Assembly: GCA_022113835.1 (NCBI GenBank)
Contig: JAILWY010000022.1
Coordinates: 3,472,001-3,536,000, forward strand
Direction of reading: 5' to 3'
DNA: 64,000 nt
Source of the DNA: Atopsyche davidsoni
Lineage: Eukaryota > Arthropoda > Insecta > Trichoptera > Hydrobiosidae
A program made the position numbers and the translations under genes. Below the pieces are notes generated by a model. The model saw nothing but the letters and a program-made list of their open reading frames with translations, searched no databases and was not told where the DNA came from. Positions 41,433 through 53,740 of this stretch are shown one piece after another. Each line of letters opens with the position of its first letter. Positions within the stretch are counted from its first letter, which is position 1.

Positions 41433-41942
41433 CAATTAAAAAAATTGTAAAGGGGTTAATATTCTGCTGGATTTAGTTGAACCACTCGTTGATTGGGGGA
41501 AAGAAAATATGGATTTGATGATCCACACAGCCGATATCGCAGGCCCATTTTCAGACACTGACGGACTCTGAACTGGAATGTCTTAGAAAGGAAGTAATTC
41601 TGCTATGCAAATTATATTATATATTCATAAATCTTTTTGTATTAAACAAACGATGTGGAGACTCAAATTAGTATCCGACTTCGTAGATCTCAATTTGCAT
41701 TATATACGAGGATGTTTCAAGTTCTCGCGACGGACTGCTGCGAGATATCGATATTTTAATAATTTTCATATACTCAGTTGTTTATAAGAAAAGTAATCAA
41801 ATATAATATTGATAACAGAAAAAAATTAAGAAACATTATTGCATTTTTAATTGACATTTATTATAAATAATAATGTATTTCTGAAGACCAGGTACAAAGT
41901 TTATAATCTAATCTAGCCTAATTAAAACTAAGTAAATTTTAC

Positions 41943-41948
41943 AATAAA
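41943..41948 (+). terminator. Possible KDM8 polyadenylation signal
   Basis: AATAAA about 510 nt after the KDM8 stop. No closer canonical hexamer was noticed. Confidence 0.3.
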
Positions 41949-41949
41949 A

Positions 41950-43417
41950 GTAGACACAGGAAAGGCCTAGCCCTTCTTTATTGGTAGTTACGACAAATTT
42001 AATTTTTACCAAATAAAAGTATTATCTTGTTAATTTAAAATATAATTTATCAAATCAAAAAGTTTATTGTCTCCAGTGGGGGACAGAGTTGATAGAATTA
42101 AAGAAAAACGCCAGCGGACATTCATAACGTCGGCTGGCCATTTAATAATTTTTTTTAATTTGACAACTGTTAGTCTCCAAGGTTATCATTTTTTTTTTTC
42201 ACAAAATTTATAATTTTGTTAGTTTTCTACGACAGTTACATATATTTTTATGACAAAAACTGTCAGTACAGTGAATCTGCCCTCAAAATCATTCTTAACA
42301 TACAGTTTAACAGTCTCGATTTTTTTTTTTTCATATTCATTGGTCAGCACTCTTATTTTTAAAATAATGTACACTTTAATATAGTCAACAAATATTGTCA
42401 TAAGAATTATCGATTTAAGGAAATATCATTTTTTATTTTTATCACAACATGATTTTTTTATTCAATGAATAGATAATTCCTGTTCGTGAAAATGTGGAAT
42501 CTTTCAAAAAAGTCAGCATCCTGAAAACAAAGCGACGGTCTTTATAAAAATAATATTTAATATTATTATGGAATATTATATAAATTGCAAAACGTTATTC
42601 AAGAGATTCCCAATTTTAACAATACGATGGCTTAATCACATGAGAACCCTATAATTGAAAACGTGTAGAAAAATTGTAGTTTGGCACAAAATGTAGCATT
42701 AAATTGCCCCGTTTATTGCACGAATAAATGTATAGTAAAAAAAATCTATTCTATTTAATATTCTGTATTTTTTCAGTATAGGGCGTACAAAAATTAAACC
42801 ACCGAAACAATAAAAAAAAAACTACGGACATATATCATAATAATAATTATCATTTCTTTTCATTGCCAGTGTAAAATAAAAATATATTTTAACTGTTATA
42901 TATTTTTGGAATGGCAATAACATCAAAATAAAGGCACTGCTTTTAAATAGTATTATTTTTTTTAATGGAAAACATCCTATCAACTCTCTTATGAATAAAA
43001 TTTATAATAGAAGTATAACAGGAGCAAAAATCTTAAAACTAATATTAGTTAGTATTTAATAATTAGGCAATCACAGCACCATTGTTTTGCTCAATAAACA
43101 GTAACATAAAAAAATATTAATTATGTGATACATACATAAAATTTTATTAGTGGTAGATAAAACAATTTGAAATACTCGCATGGATAACCATCACATATTT
43201 TCTATTCTCACAAATCAACTGCTGACCTGTAATTATCGACGGCCCGTGAACCAATACTAATTATAGCTTTTGGGAATTGGGCTGTTGCGTGATAATCTCT
43301 GAAGAAGCGCAGCTATCATTTGCACAAATATTAATGATAATCACACGTCGACCCAATTATCAACATGTATTGATACATTTTGTTTTTAGCCATTAAACGC
43401 CACCGTAATGTTTTGAG
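41950..43417. other. AT-rich intergenic stretch, no gene seen
   Basis: Only short chance frames and homopolymer runs; nothing supported. Confidence 0.4.
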
Positions 43418-43987
43418 GTTAAAGTTGGTGCTAGTGAACTTCAAACGAGGTCCACGAAGCGTCTTTTTGAACGATTTGGGCTTATTAGGGAGGCTGGTGA
43501 ACTCATTTCTAGAATGAGTATCAATGACTGCACAGGTCTAATTTTGTAGAGAAGTACTACAATTGTGTATAAAACGCGCAATAAGAGCTGCAAGCCCCTC
43601 AACATCACCAATCTCAAGGTCATTAGAGGTCAACAAATTGATGGTACAGAAACAAGTAGGAAAATGTACGGTAAAAATGTTCAATTGAGGCTGTGAAGAG
43701 AGCAAATGGAAATGGACAGTTACATCGCTCAGACGTTGGATTTAAAGGTGTTGAGGATCAAAACGGAGAAGATGAAACAATATAATTCAGGATGCCCGAA
43801 ACGGGGAAGTCTGAAAATGACGAGTGAAAGCCTTATTTTCAGCGGTGATTCGTTACAACTGATAAAAATTTGGCTGGCTTCAAATCATATTGAAAAGCAC
43901 AAAACGATCGTTCAGACCAATTTTATCGCTAGCTACAATGCAAAATTCTGCAATTCTATTTCTTATATAAATTTAATAAAATTGTAA
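43418..43987 (+). pseudogene. Degenerate open region: one frame, two in-frame stops over 190 codons
   Basis: A single forward frame reads protein-like sequence from 43418 (VKVGASELQTRSTKRLFERF...) to the stop at 43985. It is interrupted only by TAG after GLIL at about 43548 and TGA after NVQLRL at about 43696. The middle piece includes a KNVQLRL phrase and the last piece opens with REQMEMDSYIAQTLDLKVL. The style suggests a dead transposon or retrocopy. I cannot name the family. Confidence 0.35.
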
Positions 43988-46900
43988 CTGGTTTTATTCG
44001 GACACTAAACTACCTTGCCTGATAATATTAAATAAAAAAATAAAAAACATACAATACACGCTGAAGTGTCTTGAAAAAAGTTTTACAAAATAAAAAAAAT
44101 TAATTGAAAAAACCTGAAAGGATTCACCTTCCTAAATTTTATGACTCGGACATATTTCTATGGTCAAATGTATCGTATTAAAAAATCTGAAGCAGGCACA
44201 GGAATAAATTTGTGCAAACAACAACACACACCGTTATCCATACAAGTATCCAATTTCAAATACAAATTATGTGTAAATGGTATAAAATAATTTTTCAGCT
44301 TATGGTTTGGGAAAAAAAAAAAAAACTATAATCTATGACTAGTACACATTCTTGTACGTATGAACAGAATATGGTTACAGCAGTAAAAAGGGAACTCGAA
44401 TCTTCGAAATAATCCGTTAGCAGAAGCGCACAGGACTTCCGACCGGATATATTGTGATGATATTGTATATAATAGGCATGCACACCGCCCGTGTAAAAAA
44501 ATCGCATGACAACAATAACAAATCATTAAAAATATATTATGACGAGTCTTATATCTCAACAAAATAAAAAAACAGTAAAGAAACAATAAAAACACTGTTA
44601 ATCTAGAAAAAAAAAATAATAATATAATATATATTTAGCCCCTTGATAAATAGATATTTGCAAGTAAAATTTAACAAGAAAATCTAAGTTTACACGTCAA
44701 GAAGGTTTCGGTATCCAAAAACTTATTCGTTTAGACAATTTCATTCACGTGTAAAATGAATACACGTGTGGTTCTGGTCGGTAAAGGGAAGTAGAAAAAA
44801 CCGATGAGCTAAATTTATTCAGTTTCATTATTTTTAACGCTGCCATAATACAACAATACATATCGACGACAACTCAATGACTTTTATTCAAAGATATTTC
44901 ACTACCACACTTTAATTTTTAAATTATCGATAACGCAGTTTAAGCTACAAAGCAACGACGTTGAAAGTAGAAAGTTACATTGTGAGAAATGAGTGAATAT
45001 TCATTTTTTTATCTCTCGTCAACTGTTTCATTCAATTTCTATAAAGGCACATAAAAATCACTGATAAACAAACTTAAGCAAAAAAAAAAAAAAAACTTTT
45101 AAAAGATCGTCTGTAAATCTTGCAAATAAACATTGGGGCTAACGATATATATCTTTTGGCAGCGTGCAGGGAAGGCATGCAGTGTACTTAAGGCAGGCTT
45201 AAGGCTTAAAATAGTTTCTAAAGCCTAATTCAATCAACATAATCAAACAATTGACAGATGATCAATTTTGAGTTATAAATATTTCATTTCACTTCTAAGA
45301 ACTTGGCTGAAGTGATGCTCGTTAATGACACACGTGTGATTCAAGAAAATCTGCAATACATGTTAACACGTTAACTGTCGGTTTCCGTCTCACAGCGCTA
45401 TACCAATTGATTGATGCAGGATTGAATACCGACACTAATAAAATTGACTCAATCAAGCGAATACTAATATTGACAAATTAATATTAACAATGTAAGTAAA
45501 CCGTATTCAGACAAACTTTAAGGACACTGAATGCCTTCATAACACGCCATCGATCTTCACGCTGGAGTGATTGGAAATCAACAAAAACTATGAAACGTTT
45601 TGATGCTTAAGTTCTTTGAATAAACTGCATTTTATGAAATGTTTTAACGGGGAGTAAGACGTCTTCGTCTTTTCCCGAGTCACTGTAAAAAAGAGTATAA
45701 AAAAAAAATACGAACTATGGTGTGATTCATATTGTAAAATATTTTCAAGCTCACGGTTGCCTCACCATGGCACGAGAAATTAAAAAAAAATCAATCAAAC
45801 CCACAGCATATAACACCCGAAAAAACAGACAGCCTGTTTTCCTCGCGCGTGGATATTTAATTTTCTTTAAGCGTCTGTTGTTGCCTGTAGCTCCAGCGTG
45901 AATGTTCAAAATTAATATTGTCGTTGGATCTCTATAAATATTTCGAAGATCCAAAAACACAAATTGTAAAAATAAAACTAGTCAGAACTCAGAAAGTCCT
46001 CCATGGTCAAACCCTCGATGATAGGCCAGCCGAGTTTCTTGCAGATTTACGTGAATGCAAGTGCGAATGAAACACCACTGATCGTCAAATGAAAAGCAAC
46101 GTTGTCATAATTTGATGATTCTCACTCTGCAAACCATTTGAATACTAAAAAAATGGAGACCAAATTAAAAAAGGTAGATTAACTGCTGAAGTACTAAGTA
46201 TTTTATCATCAAATACACGACGAGATTTTGTACATATATATATTTTTTGCTAAATTCCAAGAATCCATGTTTTGATTCATCAAAGATGTTGTTTTAAAGC
46301 TTTATGCCTGAAAAGTATGTCACGAGATTAACTGGCTCAGAATCCTCGGCCGTTATGGTTGCAGAGGAACTTTATGAGACGTAAACTTTTGCTTTCACCG
46401 GACATTATTATTGAAGAAATAAGAAATATCTAAGCTTGCATATAATCACAGGGTCAAACACGCCATAGAAAATGAAAAGTACGCTGTGTTCCGCAGGTCT
46501 AAAATACAATCAAACTATACCACGTGAAAAATGATAAGTTTTCTCAAATATCAATTGAAATTTCCATATACTTACGTAAATTGCACCTCATATGCATAGA
46601 AAAACGAGTGTTTAATACATTCTTTTATACAAAATAAGATGGCCAATACGACAATAATAACAATAAAAAAAAAAAAAAACAACACGTCAATGAACAATAT
46701 TTCGCTGAGACATCTCGGAAATTATTCTTTAGATTATGGCAGTTTTACTCGTCACTAATCTTCAAATCTTTATTCATACAAAACTATACAAATTCTTAAA
46801 ATAATATTTTCTAACGCACTACAGAGACAATATCACTAAGTGTTGCATATTGCAAACAATAAAAAAAATAATTACAACTGATTGACAAATAGGGTGCAAG

Positions 46901-47966
46901 TATGCACGTGAACGAAACACGGATTACAAATATTATTGTTTATAGAGAATAATTGAGTTTGCTGGAGTAATCGCTTGCTCTATGCATAAATTACGAGTAT
47001 ATATTAAATACTCGCCCCCGCCGTTAGTTCCACCGAAGGCATTCATGATATTGGTCGCGATTCGTGTAGTATCAATAATAATTCACATCTGAAGCGTTTA
47101 CAATTTTCTTTTCAGTTTCAGATAACACGAAATGTTAAAAAAAATACATAGAAAGCAGATCGTTTGGGGATAGATTTAAAGCGGGCAAATGTTCTGTTGA
47201 AGATTGGTTCATTCGTTAATTTTTAGCATACGTATTACCCCCCGCAGTAGATCCTATTCTCATTCGCGTTCCGTGCGCATCGCAAATATCTCAACATCGT
47301 CATCAACGACAATAATATCATTTGAATTTTTTATACGTTGTCGCTCATTCCACTTAGTGCAAGAGAAACGGGTCAATACAGTTGTTTTTTTTTTTTTTTT
47401 TTTTTTTAATATCGACACGCTTAATAAAGTTGGGTATTATTATTATCGGTTTGGCCATCGGTTATATACGAATACAAAAATATAATAAATTCTTAGTGTT
47501 AAACACATATATCTCAAAACTTAACAGTTAACTTAAGCATTATATATCTTCAGAAAATTATGACCTATATGTACTTCTATATTTGAGGTAGTATTCATTT
47601 TTTTTATATTACACAATCTTACTTTCCTAAATATCTATATAAAAATAGTCTTCAGAGGCAAAATGAAACGGATAATGTTATATTCAATCCAAAATTGAGA
47701 ACATACTTGCATAAAGGTCGTCCGCCCGTCCTCAAACTCATCTAGGTATATCACAATGCTCGAATTCGAGCTTCGGACCCTTTTGCAAGAAATTTATTAC
47801 AACCATGTTTAAGATTTGCAAATGAGAATTCGACAATAACATCAAATATATAATATACATTATAATGTTAACATTTTTTAATTCTCAAGTACAGAATACA
47901 ATTGCAACGTTGCCTCATTTAAATTCGCCTCTGAAGTTCAGAATATAATCTTACAAAAATAATATT
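43988..47966. other. Intergenic DNA, no gene supported
   Basis: Contains scattered short frames on both strands and a long poly-T at about 47383-47407. No splice-supported exon or RNA gene was recognised. Confidence 0.35.
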
Positions 47967-47970
47967 TATA

Positions 47971-48045
<75 letters not shown>
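47967..48045. repeat. (TA)n microsatellite, the longest in the window
   Basis: About 78 bases of alternating TA with one TG interruption near the left end. Confidence 0.95.
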
Positions 48046-48049
<4 letters not shown>

Positions 48050-49355
48050 AAATATGCACCAAACATTTTCAACAAGAGTTTCTTTTTTTATAAAAAAATA
48101 AAATATACCGTGGCCAAGCGATGGTTCTACGAAGCCAGATAAAAATAAAAAAAACATCTTTCATTAAAACTTTCGATTATAAAATATTACGTATTCGAAA
48201 TTGCACATTATGCTATTCAATAGTATCATTATAGGTAAATGGAGTACTTTTCGAAAAAATATATTACACTCATCGATAATTTTGGTATTCAAAATTAAAA
48301 AAATAATCAATTTAGAAAAATATATACGCAAAGAACCAAAACGTATTTTTTTTAGTCTCTCCGCTACCAACATATACCATTTTGTAAATAAATATATTTT
48401 TTATTAGGTTAGTTTTTGGTTCTAATATTTCGAAATTTGGCTAATTCATAATTTTCAGTATTTTACAAATACTGACATATTCGATGATTATACAAATCGT
48501 ACAATTTTTAAAATTAAGCCCGTCGACATCAGTTTTGATAATATACGAGTCCGTACTAGACTTAAGATTTCATATACTCTGAGAGACAATATATCTAAAA
48601 AAAAATTGTTTTTAACTTAACCGCTTGTAAATTTGTATAATTTTGCTGATAAGCTACCTAAGACTACCGGTTTTATTATTTTAAAATTATATATGCCTGT
48701 GTGAATTGGGCACTAAAGCTGGTTTAAAGGGATGCTCCTAGATTTTTGGGAGACTTATTATCGCGAGTCCATGTTAATTATTTTTTTAACATTTTTATCG
48801 ATAAACAGGACCTTAAAACGGGATTTTTTTTTAATACATAAACAATAATTATCGAATGAAACCATTTAAAAACCAATACTGCATTTAAGGATTTCGGTTT
48901 CTACAATGTTTCCAAACAAAAAGCGTAAAATATACAACTGTAATCTGCAGATTAATAGTGCTATCGATTTAATTTGTAGTGCTTCATATTTAAACGATAA
49001 ATGTGATTATGAACGCTTTCACGTCTCTGAAAGTTGGATGCGCTCACAAAAAAAATTATACTAATATCATAGCCATTGAGAGAGCTTTTTAAATGAGTTA
49101 TAATGATATGTATTACCGACTTTTGCTATTACTCATTTAAAAGACTCATTAATGAAATATACACATGTGCTATTTGATAAAGGTAGACACGAAATATACT
49201 ATTTATTTAAAATACATGTTTTTTTTTTAATAGAAGAAAAGGCGTGGTGGTCTACTGTTTGGAAAATGAAATTGGTGCTTGCAGACTTCTCGGCAAGCCT
49301 ATAAAACAAGGAGTTTATCGAGGAGACTTAGTGCAGTATTCAATCTGTGTTTACA

Positions 49356-49393
49356 GTCTTTTACCAGGTATAACTTCAAACCTGGTAAAAGAC
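49356..49393. repeat. Perfect 13-bp-arm hairpin
   Basis: GTCTTTTACCAGG (49356-49368) and CCTGGTAAAAGAC (49381-49393) pair perfectly around a 12-nt loop. No adjacent coding region or T-tract terminator; function unknown. Confidence 0.85.
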
Positions 49394-50768
49394 CGATAGA
49401 CGAGCTTAACTCTCTCACATTCTTGCTTATTTTGTATGGAAACGTAGTATAATCGAAATCCCTAACTCAAAAATATCAAATAATCTAGTTAGATGTCAAC
49501 GGGCATATATTATTATTGTTTTTAATTCAATTCTACGCAAAAAAATCCTTCCAAACTCTTAAGTTGAAAATGTCGCTTCTTTGTATAACATTCATCTTTG
49601 ATTAACCTACTTTTCTGATCATAAAAATAAGACAATGAGGTAAATATAACTGAGGTTATGTTTGCATTGAATCGTTCGTAGAAATAAATGAATTTGTACT
49701 ACTGGGCTTTCCCGAACCAAACAACAGCAAACAAATGAAGGCGGAGGGCAATTCCTTGCCGACTTCCTGAACACATATTTCCAATCCAGTTTCCAAGGTG
49801 TAGAGGAATCGAAATGGCGACCTTTCAAGGTCTCAAGTCCTAAACCAATCTGGCTGCCACACTTGTTATTTACAATAATAATTATACCAAAACGGGTAAT
49901 ATAATGTCTTTTTGCCAATTTTAAAAATTGCACCCCGCGTTTGCGCGCACTATTTCATTTTTCACGGTTTCAAAATTTGCTGGAGCTACCAAAAAAAAAA
50001 AAAACAAAAAAAACTGCACGAGAGAGACTCGACTAAATCACTATTGAAAACACATTTCTTCTTTTTGTCGAACGTACCGAGCACATCGATAGAATAACTG
50101 CACTTCTAATTGCACTTTTACGAAACACTAGAAATTTTTGCACTTGACCAATTTGGCGGCTCGGCGGACGGTGTGGGTCCATTTTATAATTTGCATCAAT
50201 TTACGCACGAATTTTGTACGTACGATTTGTTAATTTATCAAAACAACCGCGCTCATGAATTTCGGAATGTTTATGCACAAAACAAAAACAAATTATAAAA
50301 ATTGATCCACCGAGTCTACCAAACCACCGATACGGTCAGGAATCAACAGGTTGACAGCGTGTAAAGCCAAAATAACAACGTATGTGATATTGAAAGTGCC
50401 TCGATATACATGTCTCGACAACGTATATGTTAAGTTTACAAAAATAATCGCATTGTTACAATTGCGTCAAACTGTTGAAGTTTTAATATAGTGAATGCAA
50501 TGAAGTGCGGAAATGCAGGCTGACAAAGAATATTGCTTGTTCTTATGTAAAAAGCAAGAGTTCTGCGTGATAAATCAAATGATTACGTTGAGTTTTTTTT
50601 TGTTATACCATGTATAAAATTTTTATTTAGAATAATACATTATTTCCACAGAAACGTATTGATATGCGGTGTATTGTGCTTCAACGGTAGATTTGATATT
50701 AAAAAGGCACTTATTGTCAAAACAATACTAGTGTTGATAATATTTATAAAATATATTATTTGCCGGCC
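49394..50768. other. Intergenic DNA downstream of the PLAG-type gene
   Basis: A less AT-rich patch at 49680-49860 gives a minus-strand open stretch with no splice context. No gene supported. Confidence 0.35.
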
Positions 50769-50774
50769 TTTATT
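50769..50774 (-). terminator. PLAG-type gene polyadenylation signal
   Basis: AATAAA on the minus strand about 95 nt after the stop codon. Confidence 0.5.
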
Positions 50775-50869
50775 ATTCTGCACGCCGTAACGGCTTGCCA
50801 TTGCCACTTTTCAGCCAACACAGTTGAATTTATATTAAAGTTAACCTGATCAAGTCTCTCTAATGTCAG

Positions 50870-52576
50870 TTATTTTGGAGGGTGTTGCGGCTGCTTCGGA
50901 CTCTGCGTTGTATTCTGGAAGGCCTGATTAAATGTCGGCAAAACAGTCTGCTGCTCGTGGGAGCCCGGCACCGAAGTCGACTCCAATAAGTGCATAATCT
51001 GTTCACTTAATGACACGCTGTGATCTCCTTCGTCCATAAGAATCGAATCCACTACCGGCTGTTCCAAAATTGTAAGGTTATCCTGACTGCTATCCATCTG
51101 GCTAAGACTGGTTGTATCTAAATCTTCAGTTTCCGTTACAAAGCTAATTTCATCTTCCTGCATAATTTCAATATTAGAAGCTATCTCCGGATATGGGGGA
51201 GGAGGCTGCATCATGTATATCGCTTCCATACCGTATTCCGGATATTTTTCCATCGATGTAGAAGGTTCCGGATCTACTGTAAATGATTCTAAGCTTTTAG
51301 AAGTTGAAGCAGTTTCTTCTAAAGGTCTATAATGCATTCTGCTAGGGAGTTCTTCAATTTTGATAGCATCTGAAGATGGCTCACGTTTTATCCTGTCAAG
51401 TTGCTCAATATACATGCCTTGCTGTTGAGTAATCTCTAAGATATCAGCAGCATCAGGAATCAAACATGGTACCCTCTCAAAGCCGAAAACTTTACTGGCC
51501 GGCTGAGATTCCTCCGGTCTATCATCTTTGCTGGCCGAGGGATCGCGACTCTCACCTGATGCGGTTATTTTCTTGGGAAACTTCAGCTCAGCTTTCGTTT
51601 TAGACTTTTTAGACTCGCTTTTATCTTTTTTATGACTTGTAGATGGCTGTGGAACAACTTCTGGAACGTCGGTTAGAATGGAAGAAGAACCTCCTGGAGT
51701 AGCAGACTGCCATAGTTCATTTGGATGCGCTTTCTTAACGTGTCTCACTAGGTGGTCCTTGCGACCAAATTTTTGTGGACAGAATTGGCAGAGAAAATCA
51801 CGTCGTCCAGTGTGAACGACAAGATGTCGACGAACATCCTTGCCAGTGAAAAACTTTCTTTCACAGTATGGACAGTTGAATTTCTTATCATTTTCGTTTT
51901 TAATGGTGCGGCTGCCGGCGTGAACTTTGAGGTGATAGACAATATCGGCTTGGTTTTCAAACATCTTAGAACAGATCTTGCACTCCAAGTTTCCTTCTTC
52001 GGCAGAGTGAAGAGCGGTGTGCTTACGATAGCTCAATAGTGAAGTGTACCGCTTGTTGCAGGTTTCTTTCTCGCAGATGTAAACATTCTTGACGGGGTTA
52101 TGGATGCGCTTGTGATTGCTGAGGTGATCCTTGCGATGGAAGGACTTGTCGCAGAGCGTGCAGGCGAAGGGACGCGTCTCACTGTGAATGAGGCCGTGAC
52201 GCACGAGCTTGAATTTCGAGTTGAACTTCTTGTCACAGTCCTGACAGCTGAAGGGCAACTCGCCCGTGTGGGACAGCGCATGCTGCGCAAGTTTCCCGGG
52301 GCTGCCGAAGCGCTTGCCGCAGTGGCGGCAGGCGTGCTTCTTGAGCAGCTTGGGCGGCGGTGGCGGCGGAGGCGGGGGGACGGTCGGCTGCAGTACGGGA
52401 ACGCGGCGCAGACTCTTCACGGTTCGGAAGCACTGCTTGATGCCGGAGGGGCCCGAGGTTCCGGGGCCGTGCAGGTCGAGCGCCACGTAATGGCACTTGG
52501 TGGCCGGTGGCGGGCGGCGGGGGGCGCGGGACCGCCGCCCGCCCGCGCCCTGAGGGTTCGGATAGGGGGTTCCCAT
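50870..52576 (-). CDS. PLAG-family C2H2 zinc-finger transcription factor (seven fingers, single coding exon)
   Basis: A 568-residue open frame. Seven consecutive C2H2 fingers lie at about residues 83-103, 111-131, 139-159, 168-190, 199-219, 235-255 and 263-284. Fingers 3, 6 and 7 carry the PLAG-family phrases FHRKDHLSNHKRIH, DVRRHLVVHTGRRDFLCQFC and FGRKDHLVRHVKKAHP, and the finger count equals vertebrate PLAG1/PLAGL. A nine-proline run (67-75) precedes the fingers. The C-terminal half is Ser/Glu-rich and acidic with SKSL and DED-type patches, consistent with an activation domain. It is a nuclear DNA-binding regulator by family. The ATG at 52576 is the first in frame; CCCCCCTAG upstream might be a weak acceptor, so extra 5' sequence is possible. 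Confidence 0.88.
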   Translation of the reverse strand: MGTPYPNPQGAGGRRSRAPRRPPPATKCHYVALDLHGPGTSGPSGIKQCFRTVKSLRRVPVLQPTVPPPPPPPPPKLLKKHACRHCGKRFGSPGKLAQHALSHTGELPFSCQDCDKKFNSKFKLVRHGLIHSETRPFACTLCDKSFHRKDHLSNHKRIHNPVKNVYICEKETCNKRYTSLLSYRKHTALHSAEEGNLECKICSKMFENQADIVYHLKVHAGSRTIKNENDKKFNCPYCERKFFTGKDVRRHLVVHTGRRDFLCQFCPQKFGRKDHLVRHVKKAHPNELWQSATPGGSSSILTDVPEVVPQPSTSHKKDKSESKKSKTKAELKFPKKITASGESRDPSASKDDRPEESQPASKVFGFERVPCLIPDAADILEITQQQGMYIEQLDRIKREPSSDAIKIEELPSRMHYRPLEETASTSKSLESFTVDPEPSTSMEKYPEYGMEAIYMMQPPPPYPEIASNIEIMQEDEISFVTETEDLDTTSLSQMDSSQDNLTILEQPVVDSILMDEGDHSVSLSEQIMHLLESTSVPGSHEQQTVLPTFNQAFQNTTQSPKQPQHPPK

Positions 52577-53201
52577 GACCTCACGCTCATGTTTGACTAG
52601 GGGGGAGCGCGCCGCCCGGGGAGAACGCGGGGGAGACCAGAGCGGGGCCGGGAACGGGGGCCGCCGCGGACGCTAGCGCGCGAAACATAGCGAGGGCCGA
52701 GTGTCACATGGCATCGCCATACTCGCGGGAGGCGCGGAGGACGCTCGAGGCCGACGGGCCCGGCAGCCGCGCTCTCGAGGCGGGGCGGGCGCTGCTTCCG
52801 GACGCGGGGGGCAGGCGGCAGGCGGCGGGCGACGGACGATCGAGAGAGAATTCTCACGACATTTGACATCGAAATGTCAAAATAAAGCGGCCATATTGAA
52901 TTCTTCACGAAGTTTTCAAGGTTCCCGAATAATAGCAGCACGTACGGCGACAGGCAGCAAAGGCTGTTCAACAAAGCGCTGAAAAACCAAATTATATTTA
53001 AAAAATCGCTCAATACAATAAAGAGACGGCAAAAATATTCCTTATTTGCGCAACAATATCATAAATAAATAAAAAATATTTTTGTGAAAATTTACAAGAG
53101 TGTAATATTTTTAATATTAAATAAACGTAAAAATAAATCGTATTTATTTCAATATTTTTATTTACTAATATCACTTCTTTTTATCACATATTTATATTTT
53201 T

Positions 53202-53234
<33 letters not shown>

Positions 53235-53740
53235 ACAAATACACCATAGACAATAATAGAGTCAATAATGCAACCGCCAATCAATAAGTTGTATACAATG
53301 ACAGCTGTTTTACGCGCCAAAGCCTCGCCGTCTCGCATCTTTTCCCGTGGACGCTAAGCTTTTACAGGAGTTCTCCGAAACGCGCTCTGCGTCGCAAATC
53401 AACACATTCCGCCGTCGACACCGACTCATTAACTAAATTCAACAGATAACAATACTATTTCAGCAGTTGTATACCGCTTAATATTGTTGCATTGTGAAGA
53501 AAAGCGTGCTAAAATTCCGTTAAGGGGGGTCGTGTTCGACGCGCTGTTTTTGCTCCGAGGATTTCTTTTGTTTTTAAAAATAGGTATTTAATCTTTTCGG
53601 GGCAACTTTAATTATTATTCATTCAGTTTTGGGTAGTTATCTGGTTAAAAAGTGTCCTTTTAGGGTTGATGCCAAAACCGGTTTTCGTTTATCCGGAGTG
53701 AAATGCACCGATCTCTGTGTTTATAAACTACGACGCAGAT
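52577..53740. promoter_or_regulatory. Divergent promoter interval between PLAG-type gene (-) and ESCO (+)
   Basis: The first 250 bases are strongly CpG-rich (52600-52850), continuing the PLAG first exon. TTTGACATCGAAATGTCAAA at about 52861-52880 is an 8-bp-arm palindrome with a 4-nt spacer. A 28-base A run occupies 53206-53233. The ESCO side (53290-53740) is moderately GC-rich with no TATA box. The two genes are head-to-head. Confidence 0.6.
53206..53233 (+). repeat. Poly(A) tract of 28 bases
   Basis: An uninterrupted A run inside the divergent promoter interval. It is preceded by TTTTTATTA and not followed by a target-duplication pattern that I can see. Confidence 0.9.

Noticed and set aside
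49619..49933. 104-codon minus-strand frame
   Set aside because: Mixed composition ending in AT-rich codons, no splice sites or homology recognised; probably a repeat relic.
52100..52600. 166-codon plus-strand frame
   Set aside because: Antisense shadow of the PLAG-type zinc-finger exon; the residues are explained by the reverse of zinc-finger codons and CpG content.
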